Origin: Thiomicrorhabdus sp.
GTDB lineage: Bacteria; Pseudomonadota; Gammaproteobacteria; Thiomicrospirales; Thiomicrospiraceae
Direction: 5' to 3'
Assembly: GCF_963662555.1 (NCBI RefSeq)
Contig: NZ_OY759719.1
Location: 1,260,985 to 1,324,984, forward strand
DNA length: 64,000 bases
The stretch's first letter is position 1; each line of letters opens with the position of its first letter. The position numbers and the translations under genes are program-made. The notes beneath the pieces are model-generated. The model was not told the DNA's origin, searched no databases, and worked only from the letters and a program-made list of their open reading frames with translations. This document shows, one piece after another, positions 37,732-48,521 of the stretch.

Positions 37732-38985
37732 TTAACCCGTTTTTGATAATGATTTTAAGTGCTCAATTCTAATTTTTGCTGGCGGGTGACTATCATGATA
37801 AGCAGAAAATACTGGGTCAGGCGTCAAGGTGCTAGCATTGTCTCGGTACATTTTTAATAGAGCTGAAATCAGATGTTCGGCTCCAACATGTTGAGCAGCG
37901 AACGCATCAGCCTCAAACTCGTGTTTGCGGCTTTTCATTGCCCCAATTGGCCCCATAAAAAAGAACATAACAGGTACGGCTGTCATAAATAATAAAAGGG
38001 CAATTGCTGGCGATTGATCTTGCATACCCAGGCCTGTATAAAACTGTGGCAATTGAATTAACCAACCTAATAAAGCCAATCCGATTAAGCTGTAGATTGT
38101 ACCTTCAATTAAACGTTTGCGAATATGACCGTGTTTAAAATGGCCAAGTTCATGAGCAAGAACCGCCTCGACTTCTTCTGGCGTTAAGGTTTCTAGCAAA
38201 GTGTCAAAGAAGACAATGCGCTTGTTTTTACCCATGCCGGTAAAATAGGCATTACCATGGCCGGATCGAGAAGATCCATCCATTACAAAAATACCATTAG
38301 ATTCAAATCCTGTACGTTCAAGTAAATTAGTAATGCGGGTTTTCATTTCTTCATCTTCAAGCGGCGTAAATTTATTGAAAATAGGCGCGATCCATTTAGG
38401 GTAAGCCCACATAACAATCAGTTGAAACGCCATCCAAACTATCCAAGTATAAAACCACCAGGCCTGGTCAATAAAGTGCGTCATAATACTTAAAACAACC
38501 CAAATCAAGGGTAATCCCAACGCTAAAATTAGAACCCATTGTTTGAGTAAGTCGGTTATAAACTTCATTGGGCTAGTTTTATTAAAGCCAAATTCGGCTT
38601 CAATTTTAAACGTACTCATAATGGCGAAAGGTAAGTGCAAGATGGATAAGAACCATAGGGTTGACAGAATAAAAGCCACTTCCATCCATTGCGTTTCAAG
38701 GCCACTTTGTTGCCAAAGAGAATAAATGTTTTGAAACCCGCCACCTAAGGTCATAAACCATAAGACAGCCGCATCATAAAAAAGCCCTAAGCGACCAAGC
38801 TGTAATTTTGCACGACTATAGTCTGCGGCTTTTTGGTGTGCTTCTAGGCTGACGACATCAGCAAAATCAGGTGGAACCTGTTCACGATTCTTTCCAATGT
38901 GAAACTGGTTTTTGATATTTAACCAGACTTCAATTATCAAGTTTAAAATTAGGGCGATTAAAAAAAGTGGTGTAATCCAATTCAT
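37732..38985 (-). CDS. M48 Ste24-type (CAAX prenyl protease 1-like) membrane protease
   Basis: 417-residue multi-span membrane metalloprotease with the zinc motif HELGH (in VLAHELGHFKHGH, about residue 265) and the third ligand in KHEFEADAFAAQH. Bacterial Ste24 relatives are thought to handle membrane-protein quality control, since CAAX prenylation is absent. One exact ACCAGGCCTGGT palindrome and one degenerate copy (38029-38036 core) lie within the gene. Confidence 0.9.
   Translation of the reverse strand: MNWITPLFLIALILNLIIEVWLNIKNQFHIGKNREQVPPDFADVVSLEAHQKAADYSRAKLQLGRLGLFYDAAVLWFMTLGGGFQNIYSLWQQSGLETQWMEVAFILSTLWFLSILHLPFAIMSTFKIEAEFGFNKTSPMKFITDLLKQWVLILALGLPLIWVVLSIMTHFIDQAWWFYTWIVWMAFQLIVMWAYPKWIAPIFNKFTPLEDEEMKTRITNLLERTGFESNGIFVMDGSSRSGHGNAYFTGMGKNKRIVFFDTLLETLTPEEVEAVLAHELGHFKHGHIRKRLIEGTIYSLIGLALLGWLIQLPQFYTGLGMQDQSPAIALLLFMTAVPVMFFFMGPIGAMKSRKHEFEADAFAAQHVGAEHLISALLKMYRDNASTLTPDPVFSAYHDSHPPAKIRIEHLKSLSKTG
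38027..38038. repeat. Degenerate palindrome copy (core CAGGCCTG) in the Ste24-type gene
   Basis: Core CAGGCCTG at 38029-38036 conserved, outer bases changed; read as T-G-L-G on the minus strand. Confidence 0.5.
38457..38468. repeat. ACCAGGCCTGGT palindrome, copy 8 (inside the Ste24-type gene)
   Basis: Exact 12-bp copy, read on the minus strand in the third possible frame as D-Q-A-W. Confidence 0.9.
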
Positions 38986-39179
38986 GTAAAACCTATTTAT
39001 TTATCTATTTCTGATTATGGGTAACTGTGTTTTCTATCGGAATTCTACGTTAATATAGTCGTATATTGTAAGTTAAGAGCCGTTATCACGATAGGCATTG
39101 ATAACAAAACTAGGGTAATTAGTCTTGTTGTTAAGAGTTTTAAAGGGTTTGAGCGGTGACTGTATAAAGAGAATGAGTG

Positions 39180-39734
39180 ATGAAGTCAGATAAAAATTTA
39201 ATTTGGATAGATCTTGAGATGACAGGCCTTGAGCCCAAAGAGCACAAAATTATTGAGATTGCGACAGTCGTTACAGACAGTGATTTAAATGTGTTAGCAG
39301 AAGGGCCGGTTTTAGCCATTCAAACTCAACAATCTGAATTAGATAAAATGGATGACTGGTGCACAACACATCATGGTAACTCAGGTTTAACCAAGAGAGT
39401 TCAAGACAGCACTGTTACTATGCAGCAGGCAGAAGAATTAACGATTGAGTTTTTAAAAGATTATGTACCCGCTGGTAAATCGCCTATGTGTGGTAATAGC
39501 ATCTGCCAGGATCGACGTTTTATGGTTGAACAAATGCCAACTTTAGAAGCCTTTTTTCACTATCGCAATCTAGATGTGAGTACTTTAAAAGAGCTTGCAA
39601 GAAGGTGGGCGCCAAAAGTCTATCAATCGCACAAAAAAAGTGGAGCACATTTAGCTTTGGCAGATATTTTAGAGTCGATTGATGAACTGCAACACTACCG
39701 TAAATATATGCTCTTGGCAGAATACCAAAACTAG
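39180..39734 (+). CDS. orn: Oligoribonuclease
   Basis: DEDDh exonuclease of 184 residues that degrades 2-5-mer RNAs and pGpG, so it also completes cyclic-di-GMP turnover. [20 protein letters not shown] and [11 protein letters not shown] carry the catalytic acids; the conserved final His is in [17 protein letters not shown] one codon earlier could also start, but the ATG at 39180 behind AAAGAGA is preferred. Confidence 0.94.
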   Translation: MKSDKNLIWIDLEMTGLEPKEHKIIEIATVVTDSDLNVLAEGPVLAIQTQQSELDKMDDWCTTHHGNSGLTKRVQDSTVTMQQAEELTIEFLKDYVPAGKSPMCGNSICQDRRFMVEQMPTLEAFFHYRNLDVSTLKELARRWAPKVYQSHKKSGAHLALADILESIDELQHYRKYMLLAEYQN

Positions 39735-39861
39735 TTGTTTAAAGCCGTATTTATCAATCGAATTGATGTATTAAATGGTTATTTTTTATAAATCATGTGG
39801 AAACTGACCCAAAACACCGCGATTTCAAGTTTATTTAGTCAATAAAAACTTCCTCTTAAGG

Positions 39862-39890
39862 TTCTAAAGCATTAGAAAATCTTATATAAT
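39862..39890 (+). promoter_or_regulatory. Candidate ilvI promoter
   Basis: Perfect TATAAT at 39885-39890, part of TATATAAT, with a weak TTCTAA -35 at 39862-39867 and a 17-bp spacer. It lies about 130 bp ahead of the ilvI start, leaving a leader long enough for regulation. Confidence 0.5.
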
Positions 39891-39900
39891 TCCCTCTTTG

Positions 39901-39926
39901 TCACATTAGAAAATTTGTGATCTTTT
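39901..39926 (+). promoter_or_regulatory. Dyad in the ilvI leader
   Basis: TCACA and TGTGA arms surround a 10-base AT-rich centre, followed by a T run. It begins close to the expected transcription start, so it may be an operator or an early hairpin that can terminate. No leader peptide rich in branched-chain codons was found. Confidence 0.35.
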
Positions 39927-40018
39927 TAACTACATTTTAATCGTTTTTATTTCTGGTGAATCCGCTATAGGAATTTACATCAAAAAATGGAACGATTTAT
40001 TACTAAGAGGACGATGTT

Positions 40019-41722
40019 GTGGAAATGACTGGTGCCCAAATCTTCGTAAATTATCTAGAAGATGAGGGAGTAGAGCATATATGGGGTTATCCAGGTGGGG
40101 CAGTATTGCCTATCTATGATGCCCTTGATACGGACGCTAAAAAATTAAGCCATATTTTAGTGCGTCACGAACAGGCTGCAGTGCATGCTGCAGACGGCTA
40201 TGCGCGCTCTACAGGCAAACCAGGAGTGGTACTTGTAACGTCTGGCCCTGGTGCAACTAATGCGGTAACAGGGATAGCAACAGCTTATATGGATTCAATT
40301 CCAATGGTTTGTATTACTGGTCAGGTGCCAACAGCACTGATTGGCTTAGATGCTTTCCAAGAGATTGATACTGTTGGGATTACAAGACCTATCGTAAAAC
40401 ACAACTTCTTAGTTAAGGATGTTAATGATCTTGCTATTACGCTCAAAAAAGCATTTTATTTAGCAACAACAGGCCGACCTGGCCCTGTTGTGATTGACAT
40501 TCCAAAAGATATCCAAAACGCCAAAAGCTCCTATGTGTATCCACAAGAAGTTGATATGCGCTCCTACCTGCCTGTAACAAAGGGCCATAGTGGACAAATT
40601 AAGAAAGCTGTAGAAATGATGCTTTCGGCGAAACGACCGATTTTATATACTGGTGGCGGTGTTATTTTAGGTGATGCTTCGGCAGAGCTTACTGAGTTAA
40701 CGCATAAATTGGGTTTCCCAATTACTCAAACCTTAATGGGCTTGGGTGCGTTCCCAGCATCAGATAAACAGTCTTTAGGCATGCTGGGTATGCACGGTAC
40801 ATATGAAGCTAATTTAGCAATGCATAACAGTGATGTGATTATTGCAATTGGTTCACGATTTGATGACCGAGTCACAGGTAATCTTGAAAAGTTTTGTCCT
40901 GATGCAAAAATCATTCATGTAGATATTGACCCTGCGTCTATTTCTAAAAACGTATTGGTTGATATTCCTATTGTTGGGCCTGTTAAGCAAGTTTTAACAG
41001 AAATGAATGCCATTTTAGATAAGACAGAGCTAAAGTCAGATGCAGAAGCGATAGCCGATTGGTGGACTCAAATTGAAGAGTGGCGTGCAACGAAATGTTT
41101 ACGTTATGACACGATGGGTTCAAAAATCAAACCTCAAGCAGCGGTTGAATCTGTTTGGCGAGCAACGAATGGAGATGCCTATGTCTCGTCTGATGTTGGT
41201 CAGCACCAAATGTACGCAGCGCAATATTACCCATTTGACAAACCACGTCGTTGGATCAATTCAGGTGGTTTAGGCACAATGGGCTTTGGTTTGCCAGCGG
41301 CAATGGGTGTACAAATGGCTCATCCTGAAGCAATCAGCGTTTGCATAACGGGTGAAGGTTCTATTCAAATGAACATTCAAGAATTATCGACCTGTTTACA
41401 GTACGGATTACCTGTCAAAATCATCTGCTTAAATAATGGTTTCTTAGGTATGGTTCGTCAATGGCAGGAGTTCTTTTATGAGCGTCGTTATTCGATGTCT
41501 TATATGGAGTCTCTACCAGATTTTGTGAAGTTGGCTGAATCTTATGGTCATGTTGGTGTTCGTATCGAAGATCCAAAAACGTTGGATGCTCAGTTAGAAG
41601 AAGTTTTTTCTGACAAGTATAAAGACCGTTTGGTATTTGTTGACATCCTAACGGATCAACAAGAAAACGTTTACCCAATGATTCCTGCAGGTGCAGGCCT
41701 TAATGAAATGATTTTGGTATAG
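40019..41722 (+). CDS. ilvI: Acetolactate synthase large subunit
   Basis: 567-residue ThDP enzyme for branched-chain amino acid synthesis. [13 protein letters not shown] and [16 protein letters not shown] carry the catalytic Glu, and [14 protein letters not shown] with [13 protein letters not shown] bind ThDP-Mg. The start is GTG, preceded by AGAGGA at good spacing. It begins ilvI-ilvH-ilvC. Confidence 0.96.
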   Translation: MEMTGAQIFVNYLEDEGVEHIWGYPGGAVLPIYDALDTDAKKLSHILVRHEQAAVHAADGYARSTGKPGVVLVTSGPGATNAVTGIATAYMDSIPMVCITGQVPTALIGLDAFQEIDTVGITRPIVKHNFLVKDVNDLAITLKKAFYLATTGRPGPVVIDIPKDIQNAKSSYVYPQEVDMRSYLPVTKGHSGQIKKAVEMMLSAKRPILYTGGGVILGDASAELTELTHKLGFPITQTLMGLGAFPASDKQSLGMLGMHGTYEANLAMHNSDVIIAIGSRFDDRVTGNLEKFCPDAKIIHVDIDPASISKNVLVDIPIVGPVKQVLTEMNAILDKTELKSDAEAIADWWTQIEEWRATKCLRYDTMGSKIKPQAAVESVWRATNGDAYVSSDVGQHQMYAAQYYPFDKPRRWINSGGLGTMGFGLPAAMGVQMAHPEAISVCITGEGSIQMNIQELSTCLQYGLPVKIICLNNGFLGMVRQWQEFFYERRYSMSYMESLPDFVKLAESYGHVGVRIEDPKTLDAQLEEVFSDKYKDRLVFVDILTDQQENVYPMIPAGAGLNEMILV

Positions 41723-41731
41723 GGGCAGACG

Positions 41732-42223
41732 ATGAAACATATTATTTCAATGTTAATGGAAAATGAGTCAGGTGCACTTTCACGTGTTGCTGGATTGTTT
41801 TCAGCTCGTGGCTATAACATTCATGCATTAACGGTAGCTCCTACCGAAGACGATTCACTCTCTCGCTTAACTCTGGTGACAAGTGGAACATCTGCTCAGG
41901 TAGAGCAGATTGTTAAACACTTAAACCGTTTAATTGATGTAGTCAAAGTTTTAGATTTAACAGAAGGTACACATATTGAGCGTGAACTGATGTTAATTAA
42001 ACTTTCTGCTACTGGAGAGATGCGTGAAGAGTATAAGCGTTTAGCCGATATTTTTAGAGGTGACATCATTGATGTGACTTCAACGACTTATACTGTGCAA
42101 ATGGTAGGTGAATCTAAAAAATTAGATGCCTTTATTGATGCAATTGATCCTGTATTAATTCTTGAAACAGTGCGTTCAGGAACGGTAGGGGTTATGCGTG
42201 GAGAAAAGTGTTTACACATATAG
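41732..42223 (+). CDS. ilvH: Acetolactate synthase regulatory subunit
   Basis: 163-residue ACT-domain protein that gives the large subunit full activity and valine sensitivity. ISMLMENESGALSRVAGLFSARGYNI is the ACT signature. It starts 9 bp after ilvI. Confidence 0.96.
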   Translation: MKHIISMLMENESGALSRVAGLFSARGYNIHALTVAPTEDDSLSRLTLVTSGTSAQVEQIVKHLNRLIDVVKVLDLTEGTHIERELMLIKLSATGEMREEYKRLADIFRGDIIDVTSTTYTVQMVGESKKLDAFIDAIDPVLILETVRSGTVGVMRGEKCLHI

Positions 42224-42280
42224 ATAAGTCGTTGATAATGCCCGCATAAAGTGAGTGGGTATAAAGAATGAATTATTTAA

Positions 42281-43390
<1,110 letters not shown>

Positions 43391-43508
43391 TTTTTTAGCG
43401 GCTTGTTTTGCCAATCTCTGCGTTGGTTAATGACTCGCTTACTAAATGTAAGCTTCGCCATTAACCGCCTTGACCTTGACAAAAATGCTCGCTAAAAATG
43501 GTTTGTTT

Positions 43509-43554
43509 CAAAACCCTGTAAACCTCTTCGGTTTATGGGGTTTTTTATTGTCTA
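43509..43554 (+). terminator. Terminator-like hairpin in unit 1 (probable ilvC terminator)
   Basis: A stem of about 15 bp (AAAACCCTGTAAACC against its partner, with two G-U pairs) around loop TCTTC, followed by a T run. The same hairpin recurs in units 2 and 3, and a variant in unit 4. Confidence 0.8.
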
Positions 43555-44156
43555 AAATTTAAGTTTTCCAAAATTTGCCAGGCCAGGTAGATTGGCTTGT
43601 TTTGCCAATCTCTGCGTTGGTTAATGACTCGCTTACTAAATGTAAGCTTCGCCATTAACCGCCTTGACCTTGGCAAAAATACTCGCTAAAAATGGTTTGT
43701 TTTAAAACCCTGTAAACCTCTTCGGTTTATGGGGTTTTTTATTGTCTAAAATTTAAGTTTCCCAAAATTTGCCAGGCCAGGTAGATTGGCTTGTTTTGCT
43801 AATCTCTGCGTTGGTTAATGACTCGCTTACTAAATGTAAGCTTCGCCATTAACCGCCTTGACCTTGGCAAAAATGCTCGCTAAAAATGGTTTGTTTCAAA
43901 ACCCTGTAAACCTCTTCGGTTTATGGGGTTTTTTATTGTCTAAAATTTAAGTTTTCCAAAATTTGCCAGGCCAGGTAGATTGGCTTGTTTTGCCAAACTC
44001 TGTGTTGTCGATAGGTTCGTTTAGTACACTAAATTTCACCAAGCTCCGCCTTGACCTTGGCAAAAACGCTCGCTAAAAATGATTTGTTTTAAAACCCTGT
44101 AGATCAATTGAATTACGGGGTTTTTTATTGTTTGGAGATTGCTGAATTTAACTTTT

Positions 44157-44168
44157 ACCAGGCCTGGT
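44157..44168. repeat. ACCAGGCCTGGT palindrome, copy 9 (end of the tandem array)
   Basis: Exact 12-bp copy, extended as TTTTACCAGGCCTGGTAAA, closing the fourth repeat unit. Confidence 0.9.
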
Positions 44169-44211
44169 AAAGGTGTTTAAGTGTTCATTGCCTGTAAAGA
44201 AATGTATGTAA

Positions 44212-44430
44212 ATGTGTACAAAGTTGAGCAAAAAGAGGAGTCTTAATAAGAGGTGCATTTATTTAGAAAATAAAGTGGGTGTTTATTTCAAAAAGCAAAA
44301 TAGAAACCAATGGGTCAAAAGACAGTTTTTTGAATTAAATTTTTTTCAAGTATTAGTCTGTATTGGAGTTTTAGGCGGTATTTTATTTGCATTAGGCAAA
44401 GTTTTGCCGGCATTGCACTATTTAGAATGA
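44212..44430 (+). CDS. Possible 72-residue single-span membrane protein
   Basis: Open frame with a basic N-terminal half and one hydrophobic helix (VLVCIGVLGGILFALGKVLP) near the C-terminus. No good ribosome binding site precedes the ATG, and no family is recognised. It may be a real small protein with a later start or a chance frame in the spacer after the repeat array. Confidence 0.3.
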   Translation: MCTKLSKKRSLNKRCIYLENKVGVYFKKQNRNQWVKRQFFELNFFQVLVCIGVLGGILFALGKVLPALHYLE

Positions 44431-44954
44431 GTATATGGTTATAGGGAACGGTACTCCTAGCTAGAAAATTGTTTGTTACAGTCCTTGATTGACAATTGAT
44501 ATGCATAAATATACGCAATATTGTCTGAAAAATAAAAAAATGGATAAGAAGTCTTATTTGATGGCTCAGGTGGCCTGGAACCTGCTAAATACTTTGCCTA
44601 GTGAAAAAGTTTGCCGTCTTCTCTTTATCGCTTATGAAAAGTGAAAAGAGTGTCTGTTTGAAGAATAAGCGATATTTTTAAAGCACAGTTGAATCCTAAC
44701 AAGGTTTAGCTGTCTAAATGTTCTCAGTTTTCATTTTATGTAGAGCTTTGTTTGACTGTTTCAAAGAGGATTCAGTTGAAAAGTAGGCAAAATATCATTG
44801 CTTGTTATGATGCTTATCATCCTGACGAGACTATCTCAAGTATCAAAATCTCAATTTAATTAAAGTATTTAAAGAATAAATCCAAGACGAAGGCGTCATT
44901 CTCATTTGTTTGGGATTGATGCCTTTTTTGTTTGGTCTGAAAAGAGTGATAAGA
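44431..44954. other. Intergenic region, about 520 bp
   Basis: Spacer ahead of the chemoreceptor gene. It contains an open frame of 47 codons at 44501-44644 (starts MHKYTQYCLKNKK, ends LLFIAYEK) without a ribosome binding site; a perfect TTGACA at 44489-44494 lacks a convincing -10. Region 44870-44920 repeats purine-rich sequence. No RNA gene recognised. Confidence 0.35.
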
Positions 44955-47540
44955 ATGCAAAATACCGAAAAAGATGTATCTAATTTAGGGGTGATAGTAT
45001 CCAAAACCGATTTGAACGGAACGATTTTGGAGGTCAATGACGCTTTTGTAATTGCTAGTGGCTACAGTAAGCAAGAGTTAATTGGTCAACCTCATAATAT
45101 AGTAAGGCATCCTGATGTCCCCAAAGCAGTTTTTGCAGACATGTGGATGACGCTGAAGGCTGGTTCTCCCTGGGTGCAAATTGTAAAAAACCGTTGTAAA
45201 GATGGAAGTTATTATTGGGTGGAGGCAAATGTTACCCCGGTATTAGAAAAAGGGAAAATAGTTGGTTATTTATCGATAAGAAAACCGGTTAGCAATGAAA
45301 TAAAACAATCTGCATCGACTCTCTATAAAGAGATTGATTCAGGTCGAAAATCGATTCGTTATGGCTATATTCGTGATGGATTTCAACGTCTGTGTGTATT
45401 TGATAAGATTCATCCGATTAATTTGATGATTACAATGGTGGCTATTCTAGGAGTGATATTAGTAGGAGAAGTTTCTGGATTGCTTAATCTATCAATTGAA
45501 ATAGCAATAGCAATCAGCTTGTTTTTTATAGGTTACTCTTATGCAGGGAGGCAGTATGCTTTCAGTCGTTTAGGTAAAGCCAAAATTGTTATAGATAAAA
45601 TGCGCGAAGGTGACTTTTCGGGGCAGGTTAATTACTATGGTAATCACTCTTTAAGCCGACTGATATCTTCGGTAAAAATGATGCAAGTGCAGTTAGGTGC
45701 TAGCTATGTAGATGCTCAAGAAAAGCTGAAAATCAGTATGCGTCTTAAATCTGCTTTAGATAATGCATCTTCCTGTGTGATGATGGTGAATCATCACGGC
45801 GAAGTGATCTATGTTAATAAACAACTGCACACTTTCTTTGAAACAAATATTGACGAAGTGAGAAAGAGTTCGCAAAGTTTTGATCTTTCAAAGTTGATTG
45901 GCTGTAAATTAAATAGTATCTGTCCAAATGTATTTTTTAAAGACTTGAGTCAGATGAAGCAGTCTGAAGAAGAAATTGGCTTGTTGAAGGTTCAACTATC
46001 AGTTATTCCAGTTAAAGATAGTGATGGTATAAGTATCGGTTCAATTATTGAATGGCAGGATATGACACAACAGCGTTTGATTGAGCAAGAATTACAATCA
46101 ACATTGCGTATGGCTTCCACTGGGCATACTGCATTGCATATTGATACTGGAAATCTATCTGGATTTTATTTAGACACTTCGAATAATGTGAACTCATTAC
46201 TAGAAGAACTTAACGCCATTATTGAAAGTATGGTTTTTGTTATGACTAAGTTGGCTATTGGAGATATTCGTGGTCGTGTCGAAAAAGATTTACAAGGCTC
46301 TCTTGCCGCAATGAAAGGGGCGACAAACGTCTCTTTGGATAATTTGAGTGCGATTGTGTTACATATTAAACGTGCTGCAGAAACAGTGGGTTTAGCGGCT
46401 GAAGAATCGTCCAAAGCAGCACTCGATCTTTCAGATAGAACACAGCAAGCAGCCGCTGCGTTGGAAGAAATCAATGCTTCGATGACAAATATGAGCGATT
46501 TGCAGCACGAGAATACAGCAGAATTGACTGCTGTGAACGATACAGCGCACTTAACCGTTGATGACAATAAGGTAGCAAAAGAATCTCTTGAGGCCACAGT
46601 CAGCTCTATACAACAAATCCAGAAGACTTCTGAAGAAATTGCAAATATTATTACTATAATTGATGGCATTGCTTTTCAAACAAACTTGTTGGCACTAAAT
46701 GCAGCAGTGGAAGCAGCTCGAGCTGGCGAGCATGGTCGAGGTTTTGCAGTGGTTGCTGGTGAAGTAAGAACGCTTGCACAAAAATCTGCAGAAGCAGCAA
46801 AAGATATTAAAGGGTTAATAGATAGCTCAGTAAATAAGGTCAATGAAGGGGTTTCTAAGGTCTACGAAACTCAAAAGGCATTTGAATCTGTTGATGAACG
46901 TGTCAGTAACATTGGTCAAGCGATGAAAATAGTACTTGCATCTATTCAAGAACAGCAACATTCGGTAAGTGAAATCGCTTTAGCAATCAGTAACCTTGAT
47001 TCTAATATTCAAAGTAATGCAGCTTTAGTAGAAGAGTCTTCAAGTGCTGCTGTATCACTTAAGGAGCAGGCAGTGCTTCTGAATGCTGAAACGAGCAAGT
47101 TTGTTATCAATGAAAGCGAAGCTGAAAAATTAATTCAGCATTCAAATGAAGTTTATGGTGTTAAGTTGTCGGATATTCGTCAAAACATGCGTGTTTGGAG
47201 AAGTAGTGTTCAAACATTTTTAAATGGAATACCTACTTCTCTAGAATTAGAAAGTGCTATTAATCCAAGTGCTTGCGGAGTTGGTAAGAGTTTGGCAACG
47301 ATAATCAGTAGAGCGCCTGAGATATCCAATTTCCCTGAGTATCGCAAAGTTGACGATTTACATATTAGGCAACATGAACTTGTTAAAGAGGCCATAGAAA
47401 TTATGGATAGCCACTCGGTATTGTCGATTGATGAATTAAAAGAAAAGGATATTATTTTAGATGAATTTGTAAAAGTTACTGATCAGTTAGATATTGCTTT
47501 ATCGGATTTAAATAGTGCAATAGTCCATCATGCGCAATAG
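44955..47540 (+). CDS. PAS-containing methyl-accepting chemotaxis protein, CZB-like C-terminus
   Basis: 861 residues from the ATG at 44955, chosen because it opens the PAS domain normally. Order: an Aer-like PAS ([32 protein letters not shown]), two membrane helices near 160-205, a HAMP-like linker, a second PAS-like region, then the MCP signalling hairpin ([20 protein letters not shown]). The tail resembles a zinc-binding CZB domain with CGVGK (Cys about 774) and LHIRQHE, but the first His ligand seems replaced by Met ahead of VW. It likely senses redox or energy state; the ligand is unknown. Confidence 0.88.
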   Translation: MQNTEKDVSNLGVIVSKTDLNGTILEVNDAFVIASGYSKQELIGQPHNIVRHPDVPKAVFADMWMTLKAGSPWVQIVKNRCKDGSYYWVEANVTPVLEKGKIVGYLSIRKPVSNEIKQSASTLYKEIDSGRKSIRYGYIRDGFQRLCVFDKIHPINLMITMVAILGVILVGEVSGLLNLSIEIAIAISLFFIGYSYAGRQYAFSRLGKAKIVIDKMREGDFSGQVNYYGNHSLSRLISSVKMMQVQLGASYVDAQEKLKISMRLKSALDNASSCVMMVNHHGEVIYVNKQLHTFFETNIDEVRKSSQSFDLSKLIGCKLNSICPNVFFKDLSQMKQSEEEIGLLKVQLSVIPVKDSDGISIGSIIEWQDMTQQRLIEQELQSTLRMASTGHTALHIDTGNLSGFYLDTSNNVNSLLEELNAIIESMVFVMTKLAIGDIRGRVEKDLQGSLAAMKGATNVSLDNLSAIVLHIKRAAETVGLAAEESSKAALDLSDRTQQAAAALEEINASMTNMSDLQHENTAELTAVNDTAHLTVDDNKVAKESLEATVSSIQQIQKTSEEIANIITIIDGIAFQTNLLALNAAVEAARAGEHGRGFAVVAGEVRTLAQKSAEAAKDIKGLIDSSVNKVNEGVSKVYETQKAFESVDERVSNIGQAMKIVLASIQEQQHSVSEIALAISNLDSNIQSNAALVEESSSAAVSLKEQAVLLNAETSKFVINESEAEKLIQHSNEVYGVKLSDIRQNMRVWRSSVQTFLNGIPTSLELESAINPSACGVGKSLATIISRAPEISNFPEYRKVDDLHIRQHELVKEAIEIMDSHSVLSIDELKEKDIILDEFVKVTDQLDIALSDLNSAIVHHAQ

Positions 47541-47677
47541 GGTCAAACTACAAATAATGTTGAATAACCTTGTTTGAAAGTTGGAAAGCAGAGAATTTAA
47601 ATAAATTCTTTAGTCGATTGTCATGATTATGATATAGATTGATTTTTCGACATTCTTCGGTAAGTATTGTTATATCA

Positions 47678-47757
47678 ACCCCTGTAATTCTTAATGAGTT
47701 ATGGGGTTTTTTATTGTCTTCGGTTTATGAATTTATATTTTACCAGGCCTGGTAAAA
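47678..47757 (+). terminator. Terminator plus palindrome element after the chemoreceptor (palindrome copy 10)
   Basis: AACCCC / GGGGTT stem with T run (47678-47714), then about 25 bases, then the exact palindrome ACCAGGCCTGGT at 47742-47753. The whole 80-base layout matches the end of the fourth repeat unit after ilvC (about 44088-44170). Confidence 0.8.
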
Positions 47758-47772
47758 CTTAAATATGGAGTA

Positions 47773-48093
47773 TCAGTGATTTAAAATAGAATTTAAAATA
47801 ACTTCTGGATCTTCTTCATTCGTTGTTAAAACTTGAATGTTATCTTGGCTTAAACGGTTGTTTAAGCCATCTCCTAAACCTTGTGTAATAAATACGTTAA
47901 TCCCATAAAGAGGGTGGTCTGGGTTTTGAGATAAAGTGCCAGAGAAGTTTTTAAAAACTTCTTCTTTTGATAATTTAATATGAGATTTTTGAATATTGTT
48001 ACTCTCATCAATATCATAGATTAAATAACCAGGACACTTGCCAGCATGCCCGCTGATAGTTTTTGCATTTGGGCTTGTAATCGCAATTTTCAT
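47773..48093 (-). CDS. NifX/NafY-type dinitrogenase-cofactor-like protein
   Basis: 106-residue single-domain protein of the NifB/NifX/NafY family: opening MKIAITSPNAKTISGHAGKC with the GHAGKC motif. Family members bind Fe-S or FeMo-cofactor precursors, but many occur in non-fixing bacteria with unknown roles, and no nif genes are seen here. AAGGAG precedes the ATG. Last gene of the bd-like/FCC operon, 11 bp after the thioesterase gene. Confidence 0.85.
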   Translation of the reverse strand: MKIAITSPNAKTISGHAGKCPGYLIYDIDESNNIQKSHIKLSKEEVFKNFSGTLSQNPDHPLYGINVFITQGLGDGLNNRLSQDNIQVLTTNEEDPEVILNSILNH

Positions 48094-48104
48094 ACGCAGG
48101 CTCC

Positions 48105-48512
48105 TTAATTAAATAGTGTAAGCAATGGACTGTTTTTAAGCGGTTTAGCGTTATCACCCACGGTAACAACCGTAGTATTCGCAATGGCCATAATTTTTGT
48201 AGAGTCAGTCATATAGATGATTTGTTTAAAACAGACTTTGAGCTTAGATATTTGTATCGGTTCTACGGTAACTATAAAAGTATCATGAGCTCTTAGTGAT
48301 GCTTTGTAGCTAATCTCAATATGATTAACCATTAAGTTAATACCTTGTTTGGCGAGTTGTGCAAAATCTATTTTATGGTCAAGCAAATAGCGATGACGGG
48401 CGTGCTCAAAATAATGTTGGTAATGTGCATTATTAACCACGCCTTGAATATCACATTCGTGATCTCTTGCTTCCATTGTTAACTTAAAAACATCCTTGTT
48501 AGTTTGATTCAT
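48105..48512 (-). CDS. Acyl-CoA thioesterase, hot-dog (4HBT) fold
   Basis: 135-residue YbgC/FadM-like thioesterase. DIQGVVNNAHYQHYFEHAR contains the conserved catalytic Asp and helix start. Natural substrate unknown. Its 9-bp spacing from the SLAC1-type gene suggests co-transcription. Confidence 0.85.
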   Translation of the reverse strand: MNQTNKDVFKLTMEARDHECDIQGVVNNAHYQHYFEHARHRYLLDHKIDFAQLAKQGINLMVNHIEISYKASLRAHDTFIVTVEPIQISKLKVCFKQIIYMTDSTKIMAIANTTVVTVGDNAKPLKNSPLLTLFN

Positions 48513-48521
48513 GGTTGTGTC

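Larger units (their letters stand above)
43391..44170. repeat. Tandem array of a 194-bp unit, about four copies, after ilvC
   Basis: Units start with GGCTTGTTTTG at 43400, 43594, 43788 and 43982, an exact 194-bp period. Each unit has three parts: a nested inverted repeat (GGTTAATG to CATTAACC around GCTTAC/GTAAGC), a terminator-like hairpin ending GGGGTTTTTTATTG, and a terminal 12-mer. The 12-mer is GCCAGGCCAGGT in the first three units (43577, 43771, 43965) and the exact palindrome ACCAGGCCTGGT in the fourth (44157). Units 1-3 differ at only a few bases; unit 4 is clearly diverged. The first unit also has TTTTTAGCG pairing with CGCTAAAAA. Confidence 0.92.

Noticed and set aside
39901..39926. 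Leader-peptide attenuator for ilvI-ilvH-ilvC
   Set aside because: No short open frame rich in Leu, Val or Ile codons precedes the hairpin, so it is kept only as a dyad of unknown role.
43391..44170. Tandem repeats after ilvC as a CRISPR array
   Set aside because: The period is 194 bp with near-identical whole units; there are no short direct repeats separated by unique spacers and no cas genes.
44501..44644. 47-codon frame upstream of the chemoreceptor
   Set aside because: No ribosome binding site and no recognised family; noted in the spacer entry but not called as a gene.
46166..46669. 167-codon open frame antisense to the chemoreceptor gene
   Set aside because: Serine- and alanine-rich complement of the MCP coiled-coil region, with no independent support.
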